64,000 bases of DNA, from positions 4,216,001 to 4,280,000 of the forward strand of contig NZ_CP085135.1 of the NCBI RefSeq assembly GCF_020616515.1. The letters are read 5' to 3'. A program made the position numbers and the translations under genes. Numbering within the stretch: the first letter of the stretch is position 1; every line of letters starts with the position of its first letter. Positions 51,084-59,321 of this stretch are shown here, piece by piece. Origin of the DNA: Mesorhizobium sp. PAMC28654. Lineage in GTDB: Bacteria; Pseudomonadota; Alphaproteobacteria; Rhizobiales; Rhizobiaceae. The notes beneath the pieces were generated by a model. The model was not told where the DNA came from. It saw only the letters and a list, made by a program, of their open reading frames with translations, and did not search any database.

Positions 51084-52382
51084 ATGGCACCCTCAACAGG
51101 CTTCAATTCCGGTCTCGATATCGGCAAATCCTATTATGTCGCCACCGCCAATCCGGCGCCGGCCCATCCGGCGCTTGCCGGTAATGTCGAAGCCGACCTG
51201 GTGGTGGTTGGCGGCGGCTGTACCGGCCTGTCCGCCGCCCTCCACGCCGCCCAGCGCGGCCTGAAAGTGGTGTTGCTCGAAGGCGGCAAGATCGGCTGGG
51301 GCGCATCGGGCCGCAATGGCGGCCAGATGATCCCCGGCCTGCGCAAGGGCGCGAAGGGGCTGGTCAAGCTCTACGGGCCCGAACGGGCGAAGGCGCTGTT
51401 CGATCTTGCCTTCGAGGCACGCGGCCTGGTGCTCGATATCATCGAGCGCCATGCCATCGATTGCGATCTGAGGCTGACCGGTCATCTGGTCGGCGCGGTC
51501 AACGGCTCCGACCTCAAGGATCTGGAAGACGAGGCCAAGTGCCTCGAGAGCGTGATGAGATTTCGGGACGTCGAGATCCTGTCGGCGGCGGATGCCCGCG
51601 GCAAGGTCGACACGCCCTATCATGGCGCGATGTACGAACCGCTTGGCGGCCACATGCATCCGCTCAACTACACGCTGGGCCTTGCCCGCGCCGCCACAGC
51701 TGCCGGCGTCACCATTTATGAGAACTCGGTGGCGGTGAAACTGGAGCGCGAGCCTTCAATCCGGGTCTCGACGGCCAAGGGTTCGGTCCGGGCCAAGCAT
51801 GTCGTGCTGGCGGGTGATGCGCTGCTCCACGGGCTGGAGCCGCGCGTCAACAGCCGCATCATGCCGGTCGGCAACTACATCGTCGCCACCGAGCCGCTGG
51901 AGGGCAAGCGCAATGTCATCCCGGCCAATGTCGCGGTGTCCGATACGCGTTTCGTCGTCAACTACTACCGCATGTCGGCGGATGGCCGCCTGCTGTTCGG
52001 CGGCGGCGAGCGCTACACGCCGTCGCCGCCGGCCGACATTGCCGGCTTCGTGCGGCCGCACATGGAAGCCACCTTTCCGCAACTCCAGGGCTGCCGCATC
52101 GACCATGCCTGGGGCGGGCTGGTCTCGGTGACGACGTCCAGGCTGCCGCATGTCGGGCACTATGGCGAGGTCTATTTCGCGCATGGCTATTCCGGCAAGG
52201 GTGTCATCCTGTCGACGCTGTCGGGCAAGCTGCTGGCCGAAGCCATCACGGGAGATCCCTCGCGGCTCGATTTGTTCTCGACTCTGACCCCGATGCCGTT
52301 CCCCGGCGGCACGGCGCTGCGCGGTCCGCTCTATGTGCTGGGGATGTTGTGGTACGCGATGCGGGACAGGATCAAGCACTGA
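51084..52382 (+). CDS. puuB: FAD-dependent gamma-glutamyl-amine oxidase (PuuB-like, DAO family)
   Basis: A 432-residue flavoprotein. The N-terminal FAD motif is DLVVVGGGCTGLSAALHAAQ, and GWGASGRNGGQMIPGL is the DAO/PuuB signature. NYYRMSADGRLLFGGGERYT and AWGGLVSVTTSRLPHVG complete the substrate domain, and YFAHGYSGKGVILST closes the FAD site. It starts two bases after the puuA-like stop. In the Puu pathway this enzyme oxidises gamma-glutamyl-amine to an aldehyde, which the ALDH in the other arm could take. Confidence 0.9.
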   Translation: MAPSTGFNSGLDIGKSYYVATANPAPAHPALAGNVEADLVVVGGGCTGLSAALHAAQRGLKVVLLEGGKIGWGASGRNGGQMIPGLRKGAKGLVKLYGPERAKALFDLAFEARGLVLDIIERHAIDCDLRLTGHLVGAVNGSDLKDLEDEAKCLESVMRFRDVEILSAADARGKVDTPYHGAMYEPLGGHMHPLNYTLGLARAATAAGVTIYENSVAVKLEREPSIRVSTAKGSVRAKHVVLAGDALLHGLEPRVNSRIMPVGNYIVATEPLEGKRNVIPANVAVSDTRFVVNYYRMSADGRLLFGGGERYTPSPPADIAGFVRPHMEATFPQLQGCRIDHAWGGLVSVTTSRLPHVGHYGEVYFAHGYSGKGVILSTLSGKLLAEAITGDPSRLDLFSTLTPMPFPGGTALRGPLYVLGMLWYAMRDRIKH

Positions 52383-52409
52383 GGGAGAGTGCAGCGCGGC
52401 TACGCACCT

Positions 52410-52537
52410 GCCTGCCGGCATCCTCTCCCCGTAAACGGGGCGAGGGGCGCTGTCTTTGGCGATTTCGCCAATCGCCAGCGTTGCAAAAGGAATGCCGGCG
52501 TTACGGCCCCGTTTACGGGGAGAAATGCCCGGCAGGG
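52410..52537. repeat. Palindromic element, second subtype
   Basis: An inverted repeat has arms near 52410-52440 and 52506-52537. Both carry a CCCCGT-AA-ACGGGG or CCCCGTTTACGGGG core, and the outer parts pair CTGCCGGCAT with ATGCCCGGCAG. It fills the gap between the convergent puuB-like and IclR genes and may end both transcripts. It differs from the CTCAAGGGG family but shares the GCCGGCA portion. Confidence 0.7.
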
Positions 52538-52596
52538 CAATGAGGGGCGGCGCTGAAGTTGAGAATTGGTTGCTCCAAGGGCGCCTTAAAGCCTGA

Positions 52597-53367
52597 CTAA
52601 ACCACAAAGAAGTCTTCAATCCGCTGCCTGGCCTCAAGCAGCGCCGGCAGAATTTCCTTTTCCATCTCCGCGACCGAAAACCGCGCCGACTGCGTCGACA
52701 CATTGATGGCCGCGACCGTGCGTTCGGCGCGGTCGCGGATCGGCACGGCGATCGAGCGCAGGCCGAGTTCCAGCTCCTCGTCGACGATGGCGAAACCGTC
52801 CGTCTTCGCCTTGCCGATGGCTTCGGCCAGCAGCCTGATGTCGGTGATCGTCTTCGGCGTTCGTCTCTCGATCGCCGCCTGGTCGAGAAATGTGTTGAGT
52901 TCCGCAGATGTCAGCCCAGCAAGCAGGATCCGCCCCATCGAGGTGCAATAGGCGGGCAGCCTGGTGCCGACATCGAGCGAGACGCTGAGGATGCGGCGGC
53001 CCGGGATGCGCGCGACATAGACGACATCCTGACCTGAAAGAATGGCCGCCGAGCAGGCCTCGTTCAGCTGCGCGGCAACCACGCGCATGATGGGCGCGGC
53101 GAAGGTCCACAGCGAGGCGCCGCCGAGCCATGTGCGGGCAACCGTCAGCAGGCGCGGCGACAGTGAAAACACGCGACCGGCTTGCGTCGCATAGCCGGTG
53201 GCGACCAGCGTCAGCAGGAAGCGCCGGGCGCCGGCGCGGGTCAGGCCGGCTTCGTCAGCCATTTCGGTCAGCGTCATGCCCGAGGGATGCCGGGCCAATA
53301 TCTCCATGACGGCAAGGCCGCGCTCAAGCGAGCCGACATGGTCACGGGTAGCGGCTTCTTCGTCCAT
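52597..53367 (-). CDS. IclR-family regulator of the pca genes (PcaR/PobR-like)
   Basis: A 256-residue IclR regulator. VGSLERGLAVMEILARHPSG with MTLTEMADEAGLTRAGARRF forms the winged helix. The effector domain has VYVARIPGRRILSVSLDVGT and RLPAYCTSMGRILLAGL, and GFAIVDEELELGLRSIAVPI closes it; LPAYCTSMGR is the signature of PcaR/PobR/CatR-type members. The ATG at 53367 has GGAGGCGAG upstream. It is divergent from pcaI with palindromes in between, so it should control beta-ketoadipate genes. Confidence 0.92.
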   Translation of the reverse strand: MDEEAATRDHVGSLERGLAVMEILARHPSGMTLTEMADEAGLTRAGARRFLLTLVATGYATQAGRVFSLSPRLLTVARTWLGGASLWTFAAPIMRVVAAQLNEACSAAILSGQDVVYVARIPGRRILSVSLDVGTRLPAYCTSMGRILLAGLTSAELNTFLDQAAIERRTPKTITDIRLLAEAIGKAKTDGFAIVDEELELGLRSIAVPIRDRAERTVAAINVSTQSARFSVAEMEKEILPALLEARQRIEDFFVV

Positions 53368-53430
53368 CTCGCCTCCGAGGCGTGGGCATCGTCGCCAGGA
53401 TTGACTCCGCGCTTCCATTCAACGTAGAAA

Positions 53431-53467
53431 GTATCGCATACAAAACATATGTTCGCAATACGAACAT
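53431..53467. promoter_or_regulatory. Candidate IclR operator between iclR and pcaI
   Basis: Two palindromes lie close together: GTAT-CGC-ATAC (53431-53441) and ATGTTCG-CAATA-CGAACAT (53449-53467, perfect 7-bp arms). They are the only palindromes in the 122-base divergent region. Their position 23 bases upstream of the pcaI start fits a regulator of that promoter. Confidence 0.55.
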
Positions 53468-53489
53468 CTTGAATCCCGGAGCATGTTGG

Positions 53490-54347
53490 ATGGTCAAGTT
53501 CCTGCCGCTCAAAGAGGCCGTTGCCGAGAATCTCAAGGATGGCGACACCGTTGCCTTCGAGGGCTTCACCCATCTGATCCCGACGGCGGCGGCGCATGAG
53601 GCGATCCGCCAGGGTTTTCGCGACCTGACGCTGATCCGCATGACGCCGGACTTGATCTACGACCAGATGATCGGCATGGGCATGGCGAAGAAGATTGTCT
53701 TCTCCTATGTCGGCAATCCCGGCGTCGGCCTGCTACGGCGCGCCCGCGACGCCATCGAGAACGGTTTTCCGCGTCCGCTCGAGATCGAGGAGCACAGCCA
53801 CGCCGGCATGGCCAATGCCTATGAAGCCGGTGCCGCCGGCCTGCCATGCGCCGTGTTCCGGGGGTATCGCGGCGCGGGGCTGGCGGCGGTCAATCCCAAC
53901 ATCAGATCGATCACATGCCCGTTCACCGGCGAGGTCCTGGCCGCCGTCCCCTCGATCCGGCCTGATGTGACCTTCATTCATGCGCAGAAGGCGGACCGGA
54001 AAGGCAATGTGCTGGTTGAGGGCATCATCGGCATCCAGAAGGAAGCGGTGCTGGCGGCCAAGCGCGCGGTGGTGACGGTGGAGGAAATGGTCGACAATTT
54101 CGACGACCTGCATCCCAACCTCACCGTGCTGCCGCGCTGGACGATATCAGCGATATCCGTCGTGCCCGGTGGCTCCCATCCATCCTACGCGCATGGCTAC
54201 TATGCGCGTGACAATGCCGCGTATCTGGAATGGGACGAGATCGCCGCCGATCGGGAAAAATTCCAGGCGTGGATGCAGGTGAACGTCATGGAGAAGAGCG
54301 CCGACGATTTCCCTGATAGAGTCGAGCATCTGAGGAAAACGGCATGA
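53490..54347 (+). CDS. pcaI: 3-oxoadipate CoA-transferase subunit A
   Basis: A 285-residue class I CoA-transferase alpha subunit of the long CatI/PcaI type. VAFEGFTHLIPTAAAHEAIR, LTLIRMTPDLIYDQMIGMGM and PLEIEEHSHAGMANAYEAGA are its signatures. With PcaJ it moves CoA from succinyl-CoA to 3-oxoadipate. The ATG at 53490 begins MVKFLPLKEAVAENLKDGDT. It overlaps pcaJ by four bases. A glutaconate-CoA-transferase function is possible by sequence, but the adjacent thiolase and IclR regulator favour the beta-ketoadipate route. Confidence 0.88.
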   Translation: MVKFLPLKEAVAENLKDGDTVAFEGFTHLIPTAAAHEAIRQGFRDLTLIRMTPDLIYDQMIGMGMAKKIVFSYVGNPGVGLLRRARDAIENGFPRPLEIEEHSHAGMANAYEAGAAGLPCAVFRGYRGAGLAAVNPNIRSITCPFTGEVLAAVPSIRPDVTFIHAQKADRKGNVLVEGIIGIQKEAVLAAKRAVVTVEEMVDNFDDLHPNLTVLPRWTISAISVVPGGSHPSYAHGYYARDNAAYLEWDEIAADREKFQAWMQVNVMEKSADDFPDRVEHLRKTA

Positions 54348-55150
54348 GCGACAATCACAACCCCTTGGGCTTCACCCCCAACGAGATGATGACGATCGCC
54401 GCCAGCCGCGCGCTGGGGAATGACGATGTCTGCTTCGTCGGTATCGGCGCGCCGTCCGCCGCCTGCAATGTGGCGCGGCTGACGCATGGGCCCGATATCA
54501 CGCTGATCTATGAGAGCGGCACGATCGGTACCGCTCCGCAAGTGCTGCCGCTGTCGATCGGCGATGGCGAATTGTGCGAAACCGCCATTACCACCGTCGC
54601 GGTGCCGGAGATGTTCCGGTACTGGCTGCAGGGTGGCCGCATCTCGATCGGCTTCCTGGGTGCGGCGCAGCTCGACAAGTTCGGCAACATCAACACCACG
54701 GTCATCGGCGACTATTTTCATCCCAAGACCAGGCTGCCCGGCGGCGGCGGCGCGCCGGAGATCGCTACGTCGTCGAAGGAGATCTACATCACCATGGCGC
54801 AGACCAGGCGCGGCATGGTCGAGAAGATCGACTTCTTCACCTCCTTCGGCCATGGCGAGGGCGGCGATCATCGCAAGCGACTTGGCATCGACACCGCCGG
54901 TCCGACCTTGCTGATCACGGATCTCGCTATCTGGAAGCCGGACCCTGTGACCAAGGAATTCACGGTCGTGTCGCTGCATCCGGGCGTTACACGCCAGCAG
55001 GTGCAGGAGACCTGTGGCTGGGTTGTAAAGTTCGCGGAGGCGCTTGACGAAACACCGGCGCCAAGCGAACTCGAACTGAAGACATTGCGCGACCTGCAGG
55101 CCCGCACCAAGGCGGCGCATGAAGGAACCGGAAAAGAGAAAGCTGCCTGA
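54344..55150 (+). CDS. pcaJ: 3-oxoadipate CoA-transferase subunit B
   Basis: A 268-residue beta subunit. FTPNEMMTIAASRALGNDDV and CFVGIGAPSAACNVARLTHG start the domain. IYESGTIGT carries the catalytic Glu that forms the CoA thioester (in the ESG motif), and GGGGAPEIATSSKEIYITMA follows. It is coupled to pcaI by an ATGA overlap. The thiolase gene starts one base after its stop. Confidence 0.9.
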   Translation: MSDNHNPLGFTPNEMMTIAASRALGNDDVCFVGIGAPSAACNVARLTHGPDITLIYESGTIGTAPQVLPLSIGDGELCETAITTVAVPEMFRYWLQGGRISIGFLGAAQLDKFGNINTTVIGDYFHPKTRLPGGGGAPEIATSSKEIYITMAQTRRGMVEKIDFFTSFGHGEGGDHRKRLGIDTAGPTLLITDLAIWKPDPVTKEFTVVSLHPGVTRQQVQETCGWVVKFAEALDETPAPSELELKTLRDLQARTKAAHEGTGKEKAA

Positions 55151-55151
55151 C

Positions 55152-56357
55152 ATGGCCGAGGCCTATATCTGCGACTACATCCGCACGCCCATCGGCCGCT
55201 TCGGCGGTTCGCTGTCTTCTGTGCGTGCCGACGACCTCGGCGCTATCCCGCTGAAGGCGCTGGTCGAGCGCAATCCGGGCATCGACTGGCAGGCGGTCGA
55301 TGATCTCGTCTATGGATGCGCCAACCAGGCTGGCGAGGACAACCGCAATGTGGCTAGGATGGCGCTGCTGCTGGCCGGGCTGCCGAAGGAGATTCCGGGC
55401 TCGACCATCAATAGGCTGTGCGGCTCCGGCATGGATGCGCTGACCATCGCGGCGCGCGCCATCAAGGCCGGGGAAGCCGAACTGATGATCGCTGGCGGCG
55501 TCGAATCGATGAGCCGCGCGCCCTTCGTCATGCCCAAGGCCGACACGGCGTTTTCGCGCAATGCCGAGATCCATGACACCACCATTGGCTGGCGCTTCGT
55601 CAACCCGCTGATGAAGAAGCAGTATGGCGTCGATTCCATGCCGGAGACCGGCGAGAATGTCGCCGAGGATTTTTCGGTGTCGCGCGCCGACCAGGACGCC
55701 TTTGCCGTGCGCAGCCAGGACAAGGCGGTCGCGGCACAGGCCAATGGCCGGCTGGCCAAGGAAATCACGCCAGTGACGATCCCGCAGCGCAAGGGCGATG
55801 CTGTCATCGTCTCGACGGATGAGCATCCTCGTGCCGGCACCACGGTCGAGTCGCTGGCCAAATTGCCGACGCCATTCCGGCAGGGCGGCACCGTGACGGC
55901 CGGCAATGCGTCCGGTGTCAATGACGGGGCGGCGGCACTGATCGTTGCTTCGGAAGCGGCGGTGAAGAAATACGGCCTGACGCCGATCGCCCGCATCCTT
56001 GGTGGTGCTGCCGCTGGTGTCGAGCCGCGCATCATGGGCATCGGCCCGGCGCCTGCGACGCAGAAGCTTTGCGCGCGGCTTGGCCTGACGCCAAAACAGT
56101 TCGATGTCATCGAGCTCAACGAAGCCTTTGCCTCGCAAGGCATCGCCGTGCTGCGCCAGCTCGGCATTGCCGAGGATGCCGGGCACGTCAACCCGAATGG
56201 CGGCGCCATCGCGCTCGGTCATCCCTTGGGCATGTCGGGGGCGCGCATATCCGGCACGGCTGCGCTGGAGCTTCGTGAGCGGGGTGGCCGCTATGCACTG
56301 GCCACAATGTGCATCGGTGTTGGCCAGGGCATTGCGATCGGACTCGAACGAGTTTGA
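55152..56357 (+). CDS. pcaF: 3-oxoadipyl-CoA thiolase
   Basis: A 401-residue thiolase of normal length. INRLCGSGMDALTIAARAIK has the nucleophilic Cys, GGVESMSRAPFVMPKAD is the PcaF/PaaJ-type stretch, VNPNGGAIALGHPLGMSGAR holds the His, and ATMCIGVGQGIAIGLERV the second Cys. It cleaves 3-oxoadipyl-CoA to succinyl-CoA and acetyl-CoA. A clear hairpin follows the stop at 56396-56424. Confidence 0.95.
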   Translation: MAEAYICDYIRTPIGRFGGSLSSVRADDLGAIPLKALVERNPGIDWQAVDDLVYGCANQAGEDNRNVARMALLLAGLPKEIPGSTINRLCGSGMDALTIAARAIKAGEAELMIAGGVESMSRAPFVMPKADTAFSRNAEIHDTTIGWRFVNPLMKKQYGVDSMPETGENVAEDFSVSRADQDAFAVRSQDKAVAAQANGRLAKEITPVTIPQRKGDAVIVSTDEHPRAGTTVESLAKLPTPFRQGGTVTAGNASGVNDGAAALIVASEAAVKKYGLTPIARILGGAAAGVEPRIMGIGPAPATQKLCARLGLTPKQFDVIELNEAFASQGIAVLRQLGIAEDAGHVNPNGGAIALGHPLGMSGARISGTAALELRERGGRYALATMCIGVGQGIAIGLERV

Positions 56358-56395
56358 GCAAAAGCCATCTACTAGCCGGCTGACAAGATAACGAA

Positions 56396-56424
56396 GCGGC
56401 CACCCCCTGCAGAAGAGTGGCCGC
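56396..56424 (+). terminator. Hairpin after pcaF, probable terminator
   Basis: GCGGCCAC (56396-56403) pairs perfectly with GTGGCCGC (56417-56424) around a 13-base loop, 39 bases after the pcaF stop. There is no T-run, so it may be Rho-assisted or an attenuator. A smaller TGGAC-AAAA-GTCCA palindrome follows at 56452-56465, in the leader of the next gene. Confidence 0.5.
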
Positions 56425-56537
56425 AATCCGGCACTCTCAAATTTGACCATGTGGACAAAAGTCCAGACCCGTTCCATAGTTCCTTGTCTGATAGAGAACA
56501 GCCGGCTCGACACGGCAGTCAAACAGAGGGGCAATCA

Positions 56538-57563
56538 ATGGAAAACCGGAAGAATACAATACAGTCGAAGGGGCTCTCGCGCCGCAACGTGCTGGAACTC
56601 GGCGCGCTTGGCGTGGCGGCGGCGATGTTGCCGGGCGCGGCCTTCGCGGCGGGCAAGAAGCTGAAGGTGGCCGCGATCTTCGCCACGCCGATCGAAGAGC
56701 CATGGGACAACCAGGTCCATGTCGCGCTGCTGAAGGCCCAGAAGGAACTTGGCATCGAATACAAATGGTCGGAGAAGGTGCAGACGGCCGATTTCAGCCG
56801 CGTCATGCGTGAATATGCGCAAGGCGGCTATGAACTCGTGCTGGGCGATGCCTTTGCCGCCGAACGCGAATCCCGCCGCACGGCCAAGCAGTTTCCGAAG
56901 ACCGCCTTCCTGTTCGGTTCTGGCGCCGGGCCTGCGGAACCCAATTTCGGCGTCTTCGACAACTGGATCCACGAGCCGGCCTATCTGTCCGGCATGATCG
57001 CCGGGAAAATGTCGAAGAGCGGCACCGTCGGCGCCGTCGCGGCGATGGGCATCCCGGAAGTGAACCGGCTGGTCAACGCCTTCTTTGCCGGCGCCAGGGA
57101 GATCAATCCCAACATCAAGAAGAAGGTCTCCTTCATCGGCTCCTTCTTCGATCCGCCCAAGGCCAAGGAGGCCGCGGTCGCGCAGATCGACGCCGGTGTC
57201 GATGTCATCTATGCCGAGCGTTTCGGCGTCATCGAGGCGGCGGTGGACAAGAAAATCCTCGCCATCTCCAACATGTCCGATCAGTCGAGCCTTGGCCCGG
57301 ATACGGTCATCACCGGCCCGGTCTGGGACATGTATCCGACGGTCGAGCAGGCGATCAAGCTGGTCAAGGCCGGCGTCTTCACGGCGCAGGACTATGGCGA
57401 TTTCTCGCGCATGGCCAAGGGCGGTTCGTTCCTTGCGCCCTACCACAAGTTCGACAAGACGCTGCCGGCGGACGTCAAGGATCTGGTCGAGAAGAAGAAG
57501 GCCGAGATACTGGAAGGCAATTTCCGCGTCGACGTGGATGAGAACACGCCAGTTTCGGATTGA
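56538..57563 (+). CDS. BMP-family ABC substrate-binding protein (nucleoside-type), Tat-exported
   Basis: A 341-residue binding protein of the BMP/PnrA family, which mainly bind purine nucleosides. The N-terminus has a twin-arginine signal, GLSRRNVLELGALGVAAAML, ending PGAAFA. It carries VAAIFATPIEEPWDNQVHVA, FRT-like QFPKTAFLFGSGAG, GMIAGKMSKSGTVGAVAAMG and an aromatic GPVWDMYPTVEQAIKLV. GGGG and ATCA stand before ATG 56538. It is separated from the ATPase by a palindromic element. It is the first gene of a nucleoside importer. Confidence 0.9.
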   Translation: MENRKNTIQSKGLSRRNVLELGALGVAAAMLPGAAFAAGKKLKVAAIFATPIEEPWDNQVHVALLKAQKELGIEYKWSEKVQTADFSRVMREYAQGGYELVLGDAFAAERESRRTAKQFPKTAFLFGSGAGPAEPNFGVFDNWIHEPAYLSGMIAGKMSKSGTVGAVAAMGIPEVNRLVNAFFAGAREINPNIKKKVSFIGSFFDPPKAKEAAVAQIDAGVDVIYAERFGVIEAAVDKKILAISNMSDQSSLGPDTVITGPVWDMYPTVEQAIKLVKAGVFTAQDYGDFSRMAKGGSFLAPYHKFDKTLPADVKDLVEKKKAEILEGNFRVDVDENTPVSD

Positions 57564-57594
57564 GTTCTGGTCTTTAGAGGTTGGTGCTAGGCGC

Positions 57595-57742
57595 CCCCTC
57601 TGTCCTGCCGGACATCTCCCCCTCAAGGGGGGATTGGCAGCTTCCACTGCGGTACTTTTCTTCGACGTAGAAATTGGCGAAAGCCGAAATGAGAGCTGAT
57701 CTCCCCCCTTGAGGGGAAGATGGCCGGCAGGCCAGAGGGGGG
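57595..57742. repeat. Palindromic element, CTCAAGGGG family
   Basis: Arms at 57595-57637 and 57699-57742 are inverted copies related to 41767-41920. The left arm contains CTGTCCTGCCGGACATC; the right has a slightly degenerate GATGGCCGGCAGGCCAG. It lies between the binding-protein and ATPase genes of one importer, the same position as the element at 45968-46119. Confidence 0.78.
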
Positions 57743-57802
57743 TGCAGCGCATCCCCACCAAGCAAAGCTGAATCGCAAAGCCAACTCCGATCAGGAGCAT
57801 CC

Positions 57803-59321
57803 TTGTCCTTGCCCGCCCCCCTCATCGAAATGCGCGGCATCACCAAGAGCTTCGGCGCCGTCAAGGCGAACGAGGCCGTCGACCTTAGCGTCGCGCCAGG
57901 CGAGATCCTCGGGCTGCTGGGTGAGAACGGCGCCGGCAAGACGACGCTGATGAACGTGCTGTTCGGCGCCTACGCGCCCGACGCCGGCGAGATACTCATC
58001 CAGGGCCAGCCGGTGCGGATCACCAGTTCGGCCGACGCGCTGGCCGCCGGCATTGGGATGGTGCACCAGCATTTTCACCTCGCGCCACGGCTGACGGTGC
58101 TGGAAAACCTTTTGATCGGGATTCCCGGCAAATCGGGGCGGATCGACCGTGCCGGTGGGCTCGCGCGGCTGGCCGAAATTGGCCGCCAGCATGGGTTGAC
58201 GCTCGATCCCGACCTTCCGGTCTCGGCTCTGTCGGTCGGCGAGCAACAGCGGCTCGAGATCGTCAAGGCGTTGTTTCGCGGTGCGAAACTGCTGATCCTC
58301 GATGAACCGACAGCGGTGCTGGCGCCGAGCGAGGTCGACGGGCTGTTTTCGGCATTGCGCTCAATGGCGGCGCAGGGCCTCGGCATCATCTTCATCTCGC
58401 ACAAGCTCAATGAAGTGCGGGCGCTGACGCATCGCTGCACGGTTCTGCGGCATGGCCGTGTCGCGGGCCGTGTCGACGATCCCCGCCAACACGACATCCG
58501 CCGCCATGGCGCAACTGATGTGCGGCCACGAGATCGTGCCGCCGGCAAGAGGGCCATCGACGCCGGGTGCGGCGGTGCTGACGCTCGACGGCATTTCCAC
58601 CTCAAGGCATTCGGGCATGCCGCTGCGCGATGTATCGCTTGCCGTCCGCGCCGGCGAGATCCTCGGCATTGCCGGCGTCTCGGGCAATGGCCAGCGGGCG
58701 CTGGCGGAGGTCATCTCCGGCGTGCGCGCGCCCGATGCCGGCCAGATGACGATTGCTGGCAGCAAGGTGTCGCGGTTTTCGCCGCGCGAGGTGCAGGCTC
58801 TGGGCTTGGGCCGTATCCCGGAAGACCGCATGACGACGGGGCTGGTGACCAATTTGCCGCTCGCCGATTCGATGGTGCTGCCGCGTATCGGCACCGCCGC
58901 GTTCAGCAGCAGGGGCCTGCTCAAGCCCGATGCCATCCGCGCCTTCGCCGAGGCCCAGATCAAGGCCTATGACATTCGCTGTCCCGGGCCGATGACCCGC
59001 GCCGGTGCGCTGTCCGGTGGCAACCTGCAGAAGGCGCTTCTGGCGCGCGAGCTCGCCTTTGATCCAAAGGTCCTGATCGTCTCGCAGCCGACGCGCGGGC
59101 TGGACATCGGTGCGGCCCGTTTCATCCACGAAAAGTTCCTCGACATGCGCACCAAGGGCCGCGGCATCATCGTCATCGGCGAGGATCTCGAAGAACTGCT
59201 GGTGCTCTGCGACCGCATCGCGGTGATGTATGAGGGCCGCATCGTCGGCACGCTGGACAGCGCCGATGCGACGATCGCTCGACTGGGGTTGATGATGACC
59301 GGGGCGGAGGGCCACAGCTGA
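57803..59321 (+). pseudogene. Nucleoside-type ABC ATPase (two ABC domains), frameshifted
   Basis: A fused ATPase of the YufO/NupA class, broken between its halves. The first frame starts at TTG 57803 (AGGAG five bases upstream) with GENGAGKTTLMNVLFGAYAP, LSVGEQQRLEIVKALFRGAK, LILDEPTAVLAP and HKLNEVRALTHRCTVLRHGR. After the sequence near 58470-58482 the coding passes to the +1 frame: GISTSRHSGMPLRDVSLAVR, GVSGNGQRALAEVISGVRAP, LSGGNLQKALLARELAFDPK and SQPTRGLDIGAARFIHEKF, ending 59321. One extra base, or two missing, accounts for it. A full protein would be about 505 residues. Either decay or sequence error. Confidence 0.85.

Noticed and set aside
58452..59321. Independent half-size ATPase gene starting at ATG 58452
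   Set aside because: Its first ~15 codons overlap and mistranslate the end of domain 1, and no ribosome site is present; a frameshifted fusion fits better.
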